Shown: positions 10,751-20,579 of the stretch, piece after piece
How positions within the stretch are numbered: position 1 is the stretch's first letter
How the letters are laid out: each line of letters begins with the position of its first letter
Source: Nematopogon swammerdamellus
Lineage: Eukaryota; Arthropoda; Insecta; Lepidoptera; Adelidae
Reading direction: 5' to 3'
Length of the DNA stretch: 64,000 nucleotides
Assembly: GCA_946902875.1 (NCBI GenBank)
Contig: OX336340.1
Span: 25,621,566 to 25,685,565 of the forward strand
Program-made: the position numbers and the translations under genes
The notes under the pieces: model-generated
Told to the model about the DNA's origin: nothing
Database searches by the model: none
What the model saw: the letters and a program-made list of their open reading frames with translations, nothing else

Positions 10751-11176
10751 TTATTTTTTTTATAGAAAGCGCAACATGTGGCGCCGAGCTACCCATAAGG
10801 TGTCTAACGACGCCCATGGACAATCGGTCGTAAACGGGGGTGCGAATGCCATGCCGGCCTGACAGGTACCTATTAACCCTCTCTTGAAGAACTCGAGATA
10901 CGGGGAAATATGTGGGCAGGGAGAGCGTTCCTGAGTTTACCAGTTCTGCGGAGGAAAGATCTGCAGACCGATTGGTACGCATCCGCGGTAAGTCCAGCGT
11001 GTAGGGGTGCAAACCCTGCCCAGTGCGCGTGGTGTGGACTTGAAAAGTGGACGGCGGGATCGCGTCAAACAGCTCCTCCGAGCATTTCACATGGAATAAG
11101 CGATAGAACACACTTAGGGCGCCCATATCCAGTGGCGTGCACAGACATTCGAGACTGGGTAGGCAGGCAGCCATGA
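10751..11176 (-). pseudogene. LINE-C C-terminal fragment, longest copy
   Basis: The minus-strand frame (stop near 10737, 145 codons) contains LSVFYRLFHVKCSEELFDAI, then TRTGQGLHPYTLDLPRMRTN and SGRHGIR. The order F-Y-R-L-F-H-x-x-C-S-E-E-L-F, H-P-x-x-L, R-T-N-R is typical of jockey-like C-termini. Internal frameshifts are visible: the FLYRTGKLWN stretch is read in a different frame around 10930. The poly(T) at 10751-10760 on the plus strand marks the 3' tail. The usual region upstream (endonuclease, RT) is absent. Confidence 0.7.
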
Positions 11177-11193
11177 AAATTCAAAATATATAA

Positions 11194-11449
11194 GGTCTTT
11201 CAATAGTAGGTAACGATACGCTAAGGGGTGTATGTGTATTAGATACTGATCACGTTCCCATATCAATTATTTTTTACGATATAAAGAACGTACTTATTAA
11301 GGTGAAATACGCGCACTTCACGTATTAAATGTGAGGAGTGAGTAGGATTTTTATATCGTAAAAAAAAATTAGCATGGGAACGTGATCAGTATCTGATACA
11401 CATACCTACCTACACCCCTTAGCGTATCGTTACCTACTAATGAAAGACC
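11194..11449. mobile_element. 256-bp MITE with TAA target duplication
   Basis: Long inverted ends: the left begins GGTCTTTCAATAGTAGGTAA and is mirrored by the right end (11381-11449); the arms run about 70 bp into GATACTGATCACGTTCCCAT. TAA stands on both sides (11191-11193 and 11450-11452). A 3-bp TWA duplication is the mark of PIF/Harbinger elements. No coding capacity. The arms differ by a few bases and a small TAGG insertion. Confidence 0.75.
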
Positions 11450-12190
11450 TAAACAAGTTTAATTGTATTCCTCTTTCTTCACCCTTCCATTATCAGCCCG
11501 GTTTTCATCTCTCACATCTTTATATATCCACATGAAATGTTCCAGCAGATTTTTTTTAATGCCACCGCAGACATCCATTAAATGATTTAATTTTAATTAC
11601 ACATGTCATAAATACAGATGCAGGGTGGCTTTGAAAAAAGTATTTTTGTGTCATTTAAACAGAATCAATCTACAAATACAGTGCCGTAGATAGACTTAAA
11701 TATCACAAGAAAAAACAGAAAAAGATTAAATAGAAATAATTAGAGTGGAGGAGAGGTACCTACTTTTCTTAGAAATCAATGAGCATATCCTTTTGTAAAT
11801 ATAGTGCAAACACTTCTTTCTTATAAAGTGTACCAGACAAGTACCCGGCCAACCGACGACGACGCGCGCGCGCGGGAACGATGATAGACCAGCTACACCT
11901 ACGTTACGAGGCATTGTTGTGGTGTTAGTGAAAAGCAAGCCTACCCTAGCCTAATAAATCGCGCATCGAATCACGCATACACACGCACAATTCGTAGCGT
12001 AGCGTAGCGTATATGACGCAGGATTTGAGTAATAGTGTGAGTGACCACCAGGCAGTCATGTTGTGTACTTATCCCGCGCGACGGGCGGCGCTGCGTCCGC
12101 GCGAGCGGCCGCGCCGAGAGGGAGGAGCGCGCGGCAAATTTTAAATCATTAGTTTTTTCGTGAAGCCGAGTAGTTCTATTCTATACGTTT
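11450..12190. other. Unassigned DNA with a CpG-rich patch
   Basis: No gene is seen. TAGCG repeats occur at about 11996-12012, and a CpG-rich patch at 12075-12135 contains GGGCGGCGCTGCG and GCGGCCGCGCC. This could be a regulatory or promoter-proximal patch, but nothing in the sequence shows transcription. Confidence 0.35.
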
Positions 12191-12540
12191 TAATTTGATT
12201 GTTTGGTTGGGTGGAATTCGGACTTCAGTCAGGGTAGGCAGTGCTTTTCTGCCTTTATGGGATGCACGCCCCTGCCCATATCCCTACGAAGTTGCAGTGG
12301 TTAGAGTGTTAGGACGTTGGCGCGTCGAGATCCGTTCGCTGCCTACCCCGTTGGGAAACAGGTGTGTGTATGTATGTATAATCGGTGATGTCAGCCATCA
12401 CCCAACCCACACGACGAGGATCGCTCCAACGAAGACAAGTTGAGGTTGAGGGGTCACGCACGACCGAGTCAGGAAACGTTAGTACTGTACGTACCAGGCC
12501 CGAGTTAGGATCACGCTCGGACATACGTTAGTGAATATGA
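12190..12540 (+). repeat. Possible lepidopteran GTAGGCAG-type repeat
   Basis: Carries GTCAGGGTAGGCAGTGC, ACGCCCCTGCCC, GGAAACAGGTGTGTGTATG and CACACGACGAGGATCGC blocks. The GGTAGGCAGTGC block resembles those at 22095 and 37860, where GTTTCCCAAT and GTAGGCAG precede CAACGGATCTCC. The assignment is weak. Confidence 0.35.
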
Positions 12541-13023
12541 TGTCAACTCGAGATATCCACAACACTACGAGACTGACACAGCACGAAAGAAGACTCTGTT
12601 GTGGTATGACGGCGCGCGTACGCGCTGTGCGGATGTGTACCTGCTATAATTAGTCGGCTTCACGATTTAGTTGGCCTTCGCCGTCCTACGTGTCGGCTTT
12701 TTTACCGCGTTTTCTCATCAAAATGTGTTTTTTTAGAATGTCTGTGTAATTAGATGCGGCGGCGCGATTGTACCAACACGACTCGCTCGGCCCGCGCGCT
12801 GTCTCGCTCCCGACCGACCGACCGACGACTCCGCGCCTGCGCTGCGTCCTCAACGCTTCCTCCGATTGTCTACTCCTCTCAGATCTGACACAACGCGTGT
12901 TTTGCTCATTTAAACGACTATTGATTGCATTAACACTTATAATCATTGTTTGATTGAATCGATGTAGGTAGCGTGTGGTAAATTAATTGTCCCAGTGCAT
13001 ATTATCGTTTACACATTTTTGAA

Positions 13024-13736
13024 GTGAAAACTTCTTTAGCGGCGCTTGGCACTTTTTTAGATGGGTAAAAAAATGTTAAACTCGTGCCAGATCTCGCGTC
13101 AGATCGAAAAAGCGTAAGATTCGAAACTTCTTTAGTGGCGCTTGGCACTTTTTTTAGATGGGTAAAAAAATGTTAAACTCGTGCCAGATCTCGCGTCAGA
13201 TCGAAAAAGCGTAAGATTCGAAACTTCTTTAGCGGCGCTTGGCACTTTTTTTAGATGAGTAAAAAAATGTTAAACTCGTGCCAGATCTCGCGTCAGATCC
13301 GTAGCCTGATCGAAAAAGCGTAAGATTCGAAACTTCTTTAGCGGCGCTTGGCACTTTTTTTAGATGGGTAAAAAATGTTAAACTCGTGCCAGATCTCGCG
13401 TCAGATCCGTAGCCTGATCGAAAAAGCGTAAGATTCGAAACTTCTTTAGCGGCGCTTGGCACTTTTTTTAGATGGGTAAAAATTGTTAAACTCGTGTCAG
13501 ATCTCGCGTCAGATCCGTAGCCTGATCGAAAAAGCGTAAGATTCGAAACTTCTTTATCGGCGCTTGGCACCTTTTTTAGATGGGTAAAAAATGTTAAACT
13601 CGCGTCAGATCTCGCGTCAGATCCGTAGCCTGATCGAAAAAGCGTAAGATTCGAAACTTCTTTAGCGGCGCTTGGCACTTTTTTTAGATGGATAAAAAAT
13701 GTTAAACTCGCGTCAGATCCGTAGCCTGATCGAAAT
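13024..13736. repeat. Satellite, 7 copies of a 96-109 bp unit
   Basis: The units start CTTCTTTAGCGGCGCTTGGC at 13031, 13127, 13224, 13333, 13441, 13549 and 13657. The first two periods are 96-97 bp and the rest 108-109 bp; the difference is the presence of CCGTAGCCTGAT in later units. Because 108 is divisible by three, a minus-strand frame stays open (13229-13678) and encodes a 36-residue repeat (EVSNLTLFRSGYGSDARS). I regard this as a by-product. The array stops exactly where the inverted-repeat element begins at 13737. Confidence 0.85.
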
Positions 13737-14154
13737 CGATCTCGTGGCGTTCTGACCCATTCTCAGGACCCACTGTCAAAAAGAAAAAAAAATTGTGGCG
13801 TTTCAACCCATTTGCATTTAATTTTGAGAGGCGTTCTGACCCACTTACCAGAATACACAGATACAGTAAATGAACTTCCTTTGTGGCAATTTGTAAACCT
13901 CCTATCATTTCTGCTGCCCTGGTACTTTATTTCCCATTCCCAGCTTACCAAGAAGTCTTCGGGTTTCCACTTTAATTACGGTGACTGTATTCTGACCATT
14001 TGAATTCTTTATTGCACAAAAAATAACAAAAGGTGGACTTAAAGCCTAAATGCATATCTGCCAGTCATGCCTGAGATTGTGAGTAGTGTAGGCGGGTAGT
14101 GCGGGAAATTAAATGAGATTTTTTTTTCTTTTAAATAGTATAAAAATCCTTATC

Positions 14155-14398
14155 CTTACCTATAATAAAATCCAACGTCTGCTTTCTGACTGAGTGTCTG
14201 AGTGTCTGAGTGTATGTCTGTCTGTCCGCTTATAACTCGAGAACCACTGAACCGATTTTAATAAAACAAAATTCTACGGATAGCTTGATTCTTCCCATCA
14301 ACTATAGGCTACTTACTATCACGCTAAATGGCTTATGAGGTTAGCAGTGAAGTGAAATATGAGAGCGGGCGGAGCGGCGGGCACAGCTTGTAAACAAT
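14155..14398 (+). repeat. Dispersed repeat family D, copy 2
   Basis: Same blocks as 10107-10320: AATAAAATCCAACGTCTGC, a GTCTGAGTGTCTGAGTGT microrepeat, CTTATAACTCGAGAACCACT, GCTAAATGGCTTATGAGGTT, GAGCGGGCGGAGCGGCGGGC. It sits inside the long-TIR element. Confidence 0.6.
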
Positions 14399-14639
14399 AA
14401 AACATAAATAATAATAATGACATACAACTAAATACATTTATTAATTACTTATGTTATATTTATGTTTTTCTGAAAATTAAGAATTTGAATTTTTTGTTGT
14501 TTTTTGTTGTTGTGTTGTTTAATCTGATATACACTCCGGAAAAAAAACATAGCACCAAAGATTCGTATATACAATCTTTTGGTAGTGCAGTTGGGAATGA
14601 AAAAGTAAGGCTCTTTAAAATTCCATTGTGCACTACTAC

Positions 14640-14775
14640 TCAGTAGTGCAAACGGGAGGAAATAATTCCAAACGACACTACCGGTTTCGCAGCTTGTAGT
14701 ACAGTAGTGCAGATGGGAAAAAAAATTCCAAACAGCACTACTGGTAGTGCAGCTTGGTAGTGCAGAGTGGAAGGA
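14640..14775. repeat. Short TAGTGCA subrepeats
   Basis: AGTAGTGCA or TGGTAGTGCAG followed by a GGGA-A-rich spacer and ATTCCAAAC recur at about 14640, 14703, 14742 and 14757, some in inverted form (GCACTACT). Internal to the long-TIR element. Confidence 0.5.
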
Positions 14776-14779
14776 ACGG

Positions 14780-14920
14780 TTTATTTGAACGATGTATCCA
14801 AATAGAAGTATTCTATACTGGTTTTGTATGTTTACTGTGCTGAAAATTCAGCACAGTAAACATACAACACCAGTATATAATACTTCTATTTAGATACATC
14901 GTAGTATCGTTCATAATAAA
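14780..14920. repeat. Palindrome with about 65-70-bp arms
   Basis: The left half from TTTATTTGAACGATGTATCC to GTTTACTGTGCTGAA is mirrored after a 2-base centre (14845-14846) by TTCAGCACAGTAAAC and onward to GATACATCGTAGTATCGTTC. It can form a long hairpin. Only a few mismatches and a short insertion on the right arm. Confidence 0.75.
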
Positions 14921-15078
14921 CTAAATATTTTTTTAATAAAGTTTAAGTTTTATTATCTCATAGCTACAGATAGGTAACTGGTAACTGGCCATTTTCTATT
15001 CGATATTAAGAAAAATAACTTCATGTCACATTTTTTTCTGAACAATTTGGTCACATTTTATTTTATATATTATATATT

Positions 15079-15475
15079 TTTAACCGACTTCCAAAAAAGG
15101 AGGAGGTTCTCAATTCGTCTGTATGTTTTTTTTTTAATTTTTTTTTTAATTTTTATTTTTAATTTTGTATGTTTGTTACGCGATTTCTCCGTCAATTGAG
15201 GGCTGATTTAGAAAATTCTTTTTTTGTTAGTTGGGTCATACTTCCGAGGTGGTCCCATTTCAATTTTATCGAAATTGGTTCAGTGGTTTTCGAAAAATCA
15301 GCAAATACTATGGTGTTCACCATAGTAACCTTCAGTAAAACTTGTGATTTGGTCGTTTTCGGCAATTTTCAGTTTGATAAATTAGTATGGTGTGTGGTTA
15401 CCTTCAGAAAAACTTTTGTGATTATTCAGCAATTTGCAGTCTGACACATATGGCGAATAATTCTGTACCACTTCA
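15079..15475 (+). repeat. AACCGACTTCC-type dispersed repeat
   Basis: Starts TTTAACCGACTTCCAAAAAA then GGAGGAGGTTCTCAATTCG, T-rich runs, and GTTACGCGATTTCTCCGTCA. This sequence is found across many insect genomes. A 91-codon frame crosses it, but no domain is recognisable. Confidence 0.55.
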
Positions 15476-16017
15476 ATCGATTCTTGGTAAGCTGGGAATG
15501 GGAAATAAAGTACCAGGGCAGCAGAAATGATAGGAGGTTTGCAAATTGCCACAAAGGAAGTTCACTTACTGTAGGTATCTGTGTATTCTGGTAAGTGGGT
15601 CAGAACGCCTCTCAAAATTAAATGTAAATGGGTCGAAACGCCACATTTTTTTTTTCTTTTTGACAGTGGGTCCTGAGAATGGGTCAGAACGCCACGAGAT
15701 CGTTGAAATTATGGATGAAAGTTGATTTTTCTGAGAAATAAACTTTTTGATGTAAAATAATTATAATAGTTCTGTAGTGTTAAATTTTTTATGTAATATA
15801 AATTGTCATGTTTGTCTACGATAGCCCATTAACTGAATATTGTATTTTACCACATAAATGATAGTACTTTTATACTGATAAATAAAACAATTCGTGCGAA
15901 ATTATTCCCTAACCATTCCAAAATATTCAAAAATGCACAACGTTGATGTTTAAGTTTTCACTTCTGCCGGCCGGAGTGCAACCTTAGGCTTTTTTTATTG
16001 CTTAGATGTAGTACATT

Positions 16018-16545
16018 TTGTTATATTTAATGCAATTGAAATTATTAGTTGTTGAATTTTGCGCAAATCCTTTAAATAAACCAATCCATCTGTCGTTCCT
16101 TTTCCCTATTTGCATCGGGACCACCGCACAAGACGGCGCTGCAAATCAAAGAACAATTGGCGCGCCTCCTGATAGAAACCCTCAGTCGTGCTCCCCGTAT
16201 ATGTTACTCTATGGTCGTGCTGGTGCATCGAAAAGAAAATTATTGCACGACGACCGTGTCACGTGACTAGCATTGAAGAAGAGGCGGTGCCGCCAGAAGA
16301 CAAGACCAGACAGCTCACCGCCGCGCCGCCCGCGCTGAGTCCTTTCTCATCCTTCCGGCGCTTAATTTTTCAGTGTCGTCATCGTGCCTTAGCTTGATTT
16401 TTATTTTCATCCTATTAAACATACAGTCCACTTTTCTCGCCAACAGTATTAGTATGTAAGTTAGAAGTTAGAAGTAGTATGTAGTTGTTATAATTTTAAT
16501 AAAAGCAATCAAACTCGACCGTGCGTCGCCTTGGGGCTTACATTT
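16018..16545 (+). other. Possible retroelement or transcript 3' remnant
   Basis: A mixed-frame stretch shows a short SPYMLLYGR-like peptide (near 16195-16225), resembling the PYELL(F/Y)GR block after the integrase core of LTR retrotransposons. It is followed by a non-coding stretch with TTTTAATAAAAGCA (AATAAA at about 16498), and then GTGCGTCGCCTTGGGGCTTACA. This could be a decayed LTR element end. The support is a single short motif plus a polyadenylation signal, so confidence is low. Confidence 0.2.
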
Positions 16546-16696
16546 CAATATGCGCCCTACTCGACAGTCGACACACACGCACGCACTCATTACAATCTGC
16601 CACTTTACTTTTATAATTACATTCATTAATTAAATAGTCATAGTTTAGAGGTTGAGAATAATAACGAGCACAAATAGCGGTGCAATTCAATTAATC

Positions 16697-16900
16697 TTTT
16701 TTATGTAATCCGGTATGGGTGGCTAAGTCAGAGGGGCCAAAGCACATGCTCCGACCAGCCAACATCACCTCCGAGATGCCGGAGACTCCCCTTTGGATTG
16801 CTTGCTATACTGGACTAGAGGAGACATGCAGTGGGAGAAGTCCTTTTGAGTACCGGAATCTACCCGGTACTACCGCGAAAAGTCTGTATGGAAACGAAAT
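16697..16900 (-). repeat. Family G retroposon fragment, copy 1
   Basis: The plus strand reads TTTTTTATGTAATCCGGTAT, GGGTGGCTAAGTC, AGGGGCCAAAGCACATGCTC, CCAGCCAACATCACCTCCGAG and CCGGAGACTCCC. The T-run is the complement of its poly(A) tail, so the element lies on the minus strand. Other copies: 20310, 36495, 60462, 62418. Confidence 0.65.
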
Positions 16901-16949
16901 GGTGTTGAAGACAAGATGCACTATAAGAAATTGTTTTCCGAAATAAGTC

Positions 16950-18078
16950 CGAGTGGGTAGCGGTGCGCGTACGCAGTTCTAGTCGACTGCCGACGCGACG
17001 ACGCGACGGTTGGAATGGATGAAACAATGTGTGAGCACACTCGGCTTACAGTTTGTTTGGCTTTGTTTAAACAGCTGCTAACGTTGTGAACTTATTCTGA
17101 ACTTACTCGTGTACTCGACGCGACGCGCCGGTGAAATTGTTCGAACTGCGCAGCGGGCGCCGCCGCCGGTTTCTCGGCTGCAAATAGAATAGAATATAAC
17201 CAAAACAACATACTTATTTTAAGGATATATACGTAGGTTTTCTGTAAAATTTTCGTGAATGTAACACTTCGTAGTAAGGTACTCTTAGCTTTGCTCGCGG
17301 CTCCATCAGCGTTCAAATAGAATTACCCAAACTACCCCTCGTGTCGGCCTCTTTGGATGAACTTTTTTATCTAGCGAACTGAGGCCGTTGAGGGAATTAC
17401 TCTATGACTCTGGCGGTAGGTCAACCCGGATCGTGGTGGGGACATTGATTAGTACAAAAAAGATGAATGATTAGTGCTGACTGGTGATGTGATGATACTA
17501 TTAGGTATTGTTATATAAGCTGCGGCTCTAGCGGCGCGGGCGCGGTGGGAGCGCGCGCGCTCGCTCGCTATCCGAAGGAAATCTTTCGCGCTGACCTCGT
17601 CGCGCACACTGCACCGCACCGTCACTTGCGCAAACAGACGCGCATACACCGCTGTTACTTGCGCTGCGCACACACACGTAGCACATTTTGTCGGAAAAGT
17701 CAACACGAGCACGCTTCCAATACCCGTAAAAGACTTGTAATATGTACGTGTTTTAAAATATAGGTATTTAATTTAATACTTGTATTTCCTCGATGCAAAG
17801 TTAGCATTTAATTTTGTTAGAGTTATTCATTCTGAAGGAATTGTGATGAGGTGATATATACTTACTTACAATATATAACACATTAAGTAACAAGTAAGTG
17901 AATAATGCCGTTTTCAGTTTTAGGTTCATATCTTGTTACTATACCTACTACAAAATATTTATTTTAAACTTGTATGGACAAGTACAAGAAGGAGGTATAC
18001 TCGTATATTGTATTTAGATATTTTAGCGTATATAAGTGTCGGTACTTTATATTATATTCATATATATAGTTTTATATA
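16950..18078. other. Unassigned DNA
   Basis: No gene is recognised. GC-rich pieces occur at 16955-17010, 17105-17170 and 17520-17680 (GCGCGCGCTCGCTCGC and CACACACACG runs). Two frames at 17449-17763 oppose each other over the last patch and are likely shadows of base composition. Confidence 0.35.
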
Positions 18079-18426
18079 TTTTTTATTGAAAGCGCGACAT
18101 GTGGCTCTGATCCACCCATAAGTTGTCTAACCACGCCCATGGACATTCGGTCCTATGCGGGGGTTGCGAATGCCATACCGGCCTGACAGGTTCACGGCCT
18201 TCTTAAAGGACCCGAGACTGTACTTGGTGAGAAATATATGGGCAGGGTGAGCGTTCCAGATTTTACCGGTTCTGTAGAGGAAAGATCTGCAGAACCGGTT
18301 GGTACGCATCCGTCTGTGGTCCAGAGTGTAGGGATGCAATCTCTGCCCGGTGCGCGTGGAGCGGCGTTGGAAATAGGACGGCGGGATAGCATTAAACAGC
18401 TCCTCCGAGCACTCCCCATGGAATAA
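18079..18426 (-). pseudogene. LINE-C C-terminal fragment, copy 3
   Basis: The minus strand reads HGECSEELFNAI, HPYTLDHRRMRTNRFCRSF, LYRTGKIWNAHPAHIF, TKYSLGSFKKAVN and SGRYGIRNPRIGPNVHGRG before stop. The peptide is broken into at least two frames (18127-18339 and 18192-18419). The plus-strand T-run at 18079-18086 marks the 3' A-tail. This and the 36720 copy give the clearest view of the family's C-terminus. Confidence 0.7.
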
Positions 18427-18464
18427 GAATTTAACGAGGGTGTACGAATGATGGATGTAGAGTA

Positions 18465-18556
18465 GGTAAGTGCGCCTTTATACCTCGTGCCAACTGTTCT
18501 CTTGTGTTTGTTTCTGTAAAGCGCATTTAGAGCAATAAAAATATTTCTATCTATCT
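18465..18556 (+). repeat. LINE 3' UTR tail with TCTA run
   Basis: GTAAGTGCGCCTTTATACC, then GCGCATTTAGAGCAATAAAA and TTTCTATCTATC, the same order as the tails at 5459 and 47696. It lies directly after LINE-C copy 3 in the opposite orientation. Confidence 0.6.
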
Positions 18557-18867
18557 GGTTCCACTAAGTATCTTCGCAAAAATAATACAAGACTTTCACT
18601 TTAAAATTATGAAGAATTTCTTCTGACTTTAGCACAATGGGCTTACATACGTCTAGACTAGAAACTATATGGAATCTTCACTTGTTAATACTTTCGTGCC
18701 TCTCTGCTATTGAATCATAAATATGAGATAAGAGAAAGCGAAAGGCAGAGGAATTGGCAAAAAAAAATAAATTTGCAAACGATACAGAGATATTTTGAAT
18801 AACAGATATTGTCTTTCAAATGTACAAGTGTGTACCTAGTAATGTGATGTAACAAACAACTCTATAA

Positions 18868-19578
18868 AGCGCGTCACAGACGATGAGGATAATAATATAA
18901 AATAATATGTTATATATAATATATTATATAACATATTATGTCATATTTAAAATATAATAGTATAAAAAAAATCTTATATTTGGGCATATTTCACAATACC
19001 GCTCACCATAAAATCCTTCCAACACACGACGAAAATAATATACATTTGGTCTTACATCTTACAGCTGATATCGAGCGATATGGAAATATTTGTCAGCCTC
19101 GGTAGCTCAGTGGTGCAATCGGTCAGCTGTTGGGCGTGATCATAAGCACACCTGCTCACGGTCAGTACTTGGATGGGTGACCGTTCGACCGTTGAGGCTG
19201 ACAGTGGTTCTGATTCCACGTAAAACTCTACCTTACTGGGTAGTTGGGTTTAATCCACCATGCAGTTTCCTTTATAGTGAAGCGGGATGGAATCGAGTCA
19301 AGGCGCGTATGACGAAATGACGTAGACGGGAATTTCGAGCACATCATTTTATTTTGATTACTATGAAATAGTACATAGATTTTCGTAGTATGTCTGTATC
19401 AATCCTGCGGTACTGATTAGCCGGTCGATATAGTCTCTTGTGAGTTGAGATTGTATAGGTTTCATAAAATATGATCGTATCTTACCCGTGTGTCATACAC
19501 GAAGATACTATAATATTTCATCTTAGGGCATCGTAAGAAAATAATTTGTTATAATATCTTGATCGTCTGTGACGCGCT
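18868..19578. mobile_element. 711-bp TIR element with TAA target duplication and nested SINE
   Basis: The ends AGCGCGTCACAGACGAT (18868) and its exact complement ending at 19578 are flanked by TAA on both sides (18865-18867 and 19579-19581), pointing to a PIF/Harbinger-type non-autonomous element. Similarity continues weakly inward. There is no transposase. The interior contains an AT-rich palindrome at 18902-18939 and a SINE-A head with extra sequence at 19092-19290, so the SINE landed in the element or was carried by it. Confidence 0.7.
19092..19290 (+). repeat. SINE-A head, well preserved
   Basis: GTCAGCCTCGGTAGCTCAGT (A-box-like), then GATCATAAGCACACCTG, and GGTCAGTACTTGGATGGGTG followed by ACCG, which closely matches the internal promoter segment of 5S rRNA. 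Then GAGGCTGACAGTGGTTCTGATTCC and CTTACTGGGTAGTTGGGTTTAA. The rest of the central module is lost and unrelated sequence follows. Confidence 0.75.
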
Positions 19579-20006
19579 TAAACGGTAACATGAGAAGGTG
19601 AGGCTGTGTTAGTCTCCGGTGCGTAATTTCCGGTCCGGTCCGGTAGCGCAACTGGTACTTGTAAAATGTCAATAATTTCTAATTAATTACGACGATTTAG
19701 CAGACAAATGCAAATTATGAAAGAGTGTCTGGCGACAGTTTCCAACGGCACAGACTCAGCTGACTCGCACTGCGCGCGCGCATAATCAGAACCGGCTGTG
19801 TCGGCCGTGTGCGTATTTTGTGATGTCGCAAAAGTTTGTCAATTTATTTTGTTTTGTTAATAACATGGACTGAGTTTTATTTAATTTAGGAAAGATAGTT
19901 TTAAACATACATAGTAAAGGAATACCTACACTTAATAGCATTAATCAATAACGTTCCACTTAAGGTAAAGTTTGAAAGTATCAAACGATTCTAATGTAGT
20001 CAAACG

Positions 20007-20050
20007 TGTCAGTTTCCATAAAAATAAAAATCAAATAAAAAAAAACAAAA
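20007..20050 (+). repeat. SINE-A 3'-terminal stub with A-rich tail
   Basis: AACGTGTCAGTTTCCATAAAAA is the exact terminal word of SINE-A followed by an A-rich run. Only about 20 bp of the body remains. Confidence 0.5.
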
Positions 20051-20309
20051 TTGAATTTATTTTTTTCAAAATATTTTTCTAAATATTAAATAAAATAATA
20101 TTAAACTATCAATTTCTTGACAAAGCTTATCATGAAATTTCCACTTGTGCGTATAAATTAAATTTTAATATTCCTTTCCTTGTCTTTGTATTGTGTGCAT
20201 TTTCTGCTTCCGGTGTTCCGCGGAAACTGCGCGTTCTAACTACACGGCGATAATAAACTAGACCACTTTCAGTTAAGGAAAATGCTTCACCTATTTTAAA
20301 AATAATTTC

Positions 20310-20480
20310 AGTTTTTTTTATGTAATCCGGTATGGGTTGCCGAATCAAAGGGGCCAGAGCACATGCTCCGACCAGCAATATCACCTCCGAGAAGGTAGGT
20401 GCCATACCGGAGATACCCTTGGGATTGCTCGCTATACTGGACTACTATAGGAGAACTCAGCCGAGGCTGCTATGCGGCCA
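20310..20480 (-). repeat. Family G fragment, copy 2
   Basis: A T-run then ATGTAATCCGGTATGGGTTG, CCAGAGCACATGCTCCGACC, CACCTCCGAGAAGGTAGGTG, CCATACCGGAGA and GAGGCTGCTATGCGGCCATC, followed by CAGTACGGTGGTACC, the start of the shared central module. Confidence 0.65.
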
Positions 20481-20579
20481 TCTAACATGCAGTACGGTGG
20501 TACCGATAGATGTTCGTACTTTCGTACACGCAGCTCAACCAGTTAGAGTTGCCACCATATGGTGAGCCAGCTCGTCCTG

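Larger units (their letters stand above)
13737..15702. mobile_element. 1.97-kb inverted-repeat element with about 220-bp TIRs
   Basis: The left TIR (13737-13954) and right TIR (15481-15702) are near-identical inverted copies differing at only a handful of positions plus a small indel. Each TIR holds three spaced copies of a GGCGTTCTGACCCA-like word (13744, 13795 and 13828 on the left). No transposase is present. The interior contains a family D repeat, short TAGTGCA subrepeats, a 70-bp-arm palindrome and a GACTTCC-type repeat. The flanks read TCGAAAT on the left and TTGAAAT on the right, a possible imperfect target duplication. Long TIRs suggest a Mutator-like or fold-back non-autonomous element; the class is unproven. 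Confidence 0.75.

Noticed and set aside
13229..13678. 149-codon minus-strand frame of four 36-residue repeats
   Set aside because: It is the 108-bp satellite read in frame; units with the 96-97-bp period break the frame, and no promoter or unique sequence is attached.
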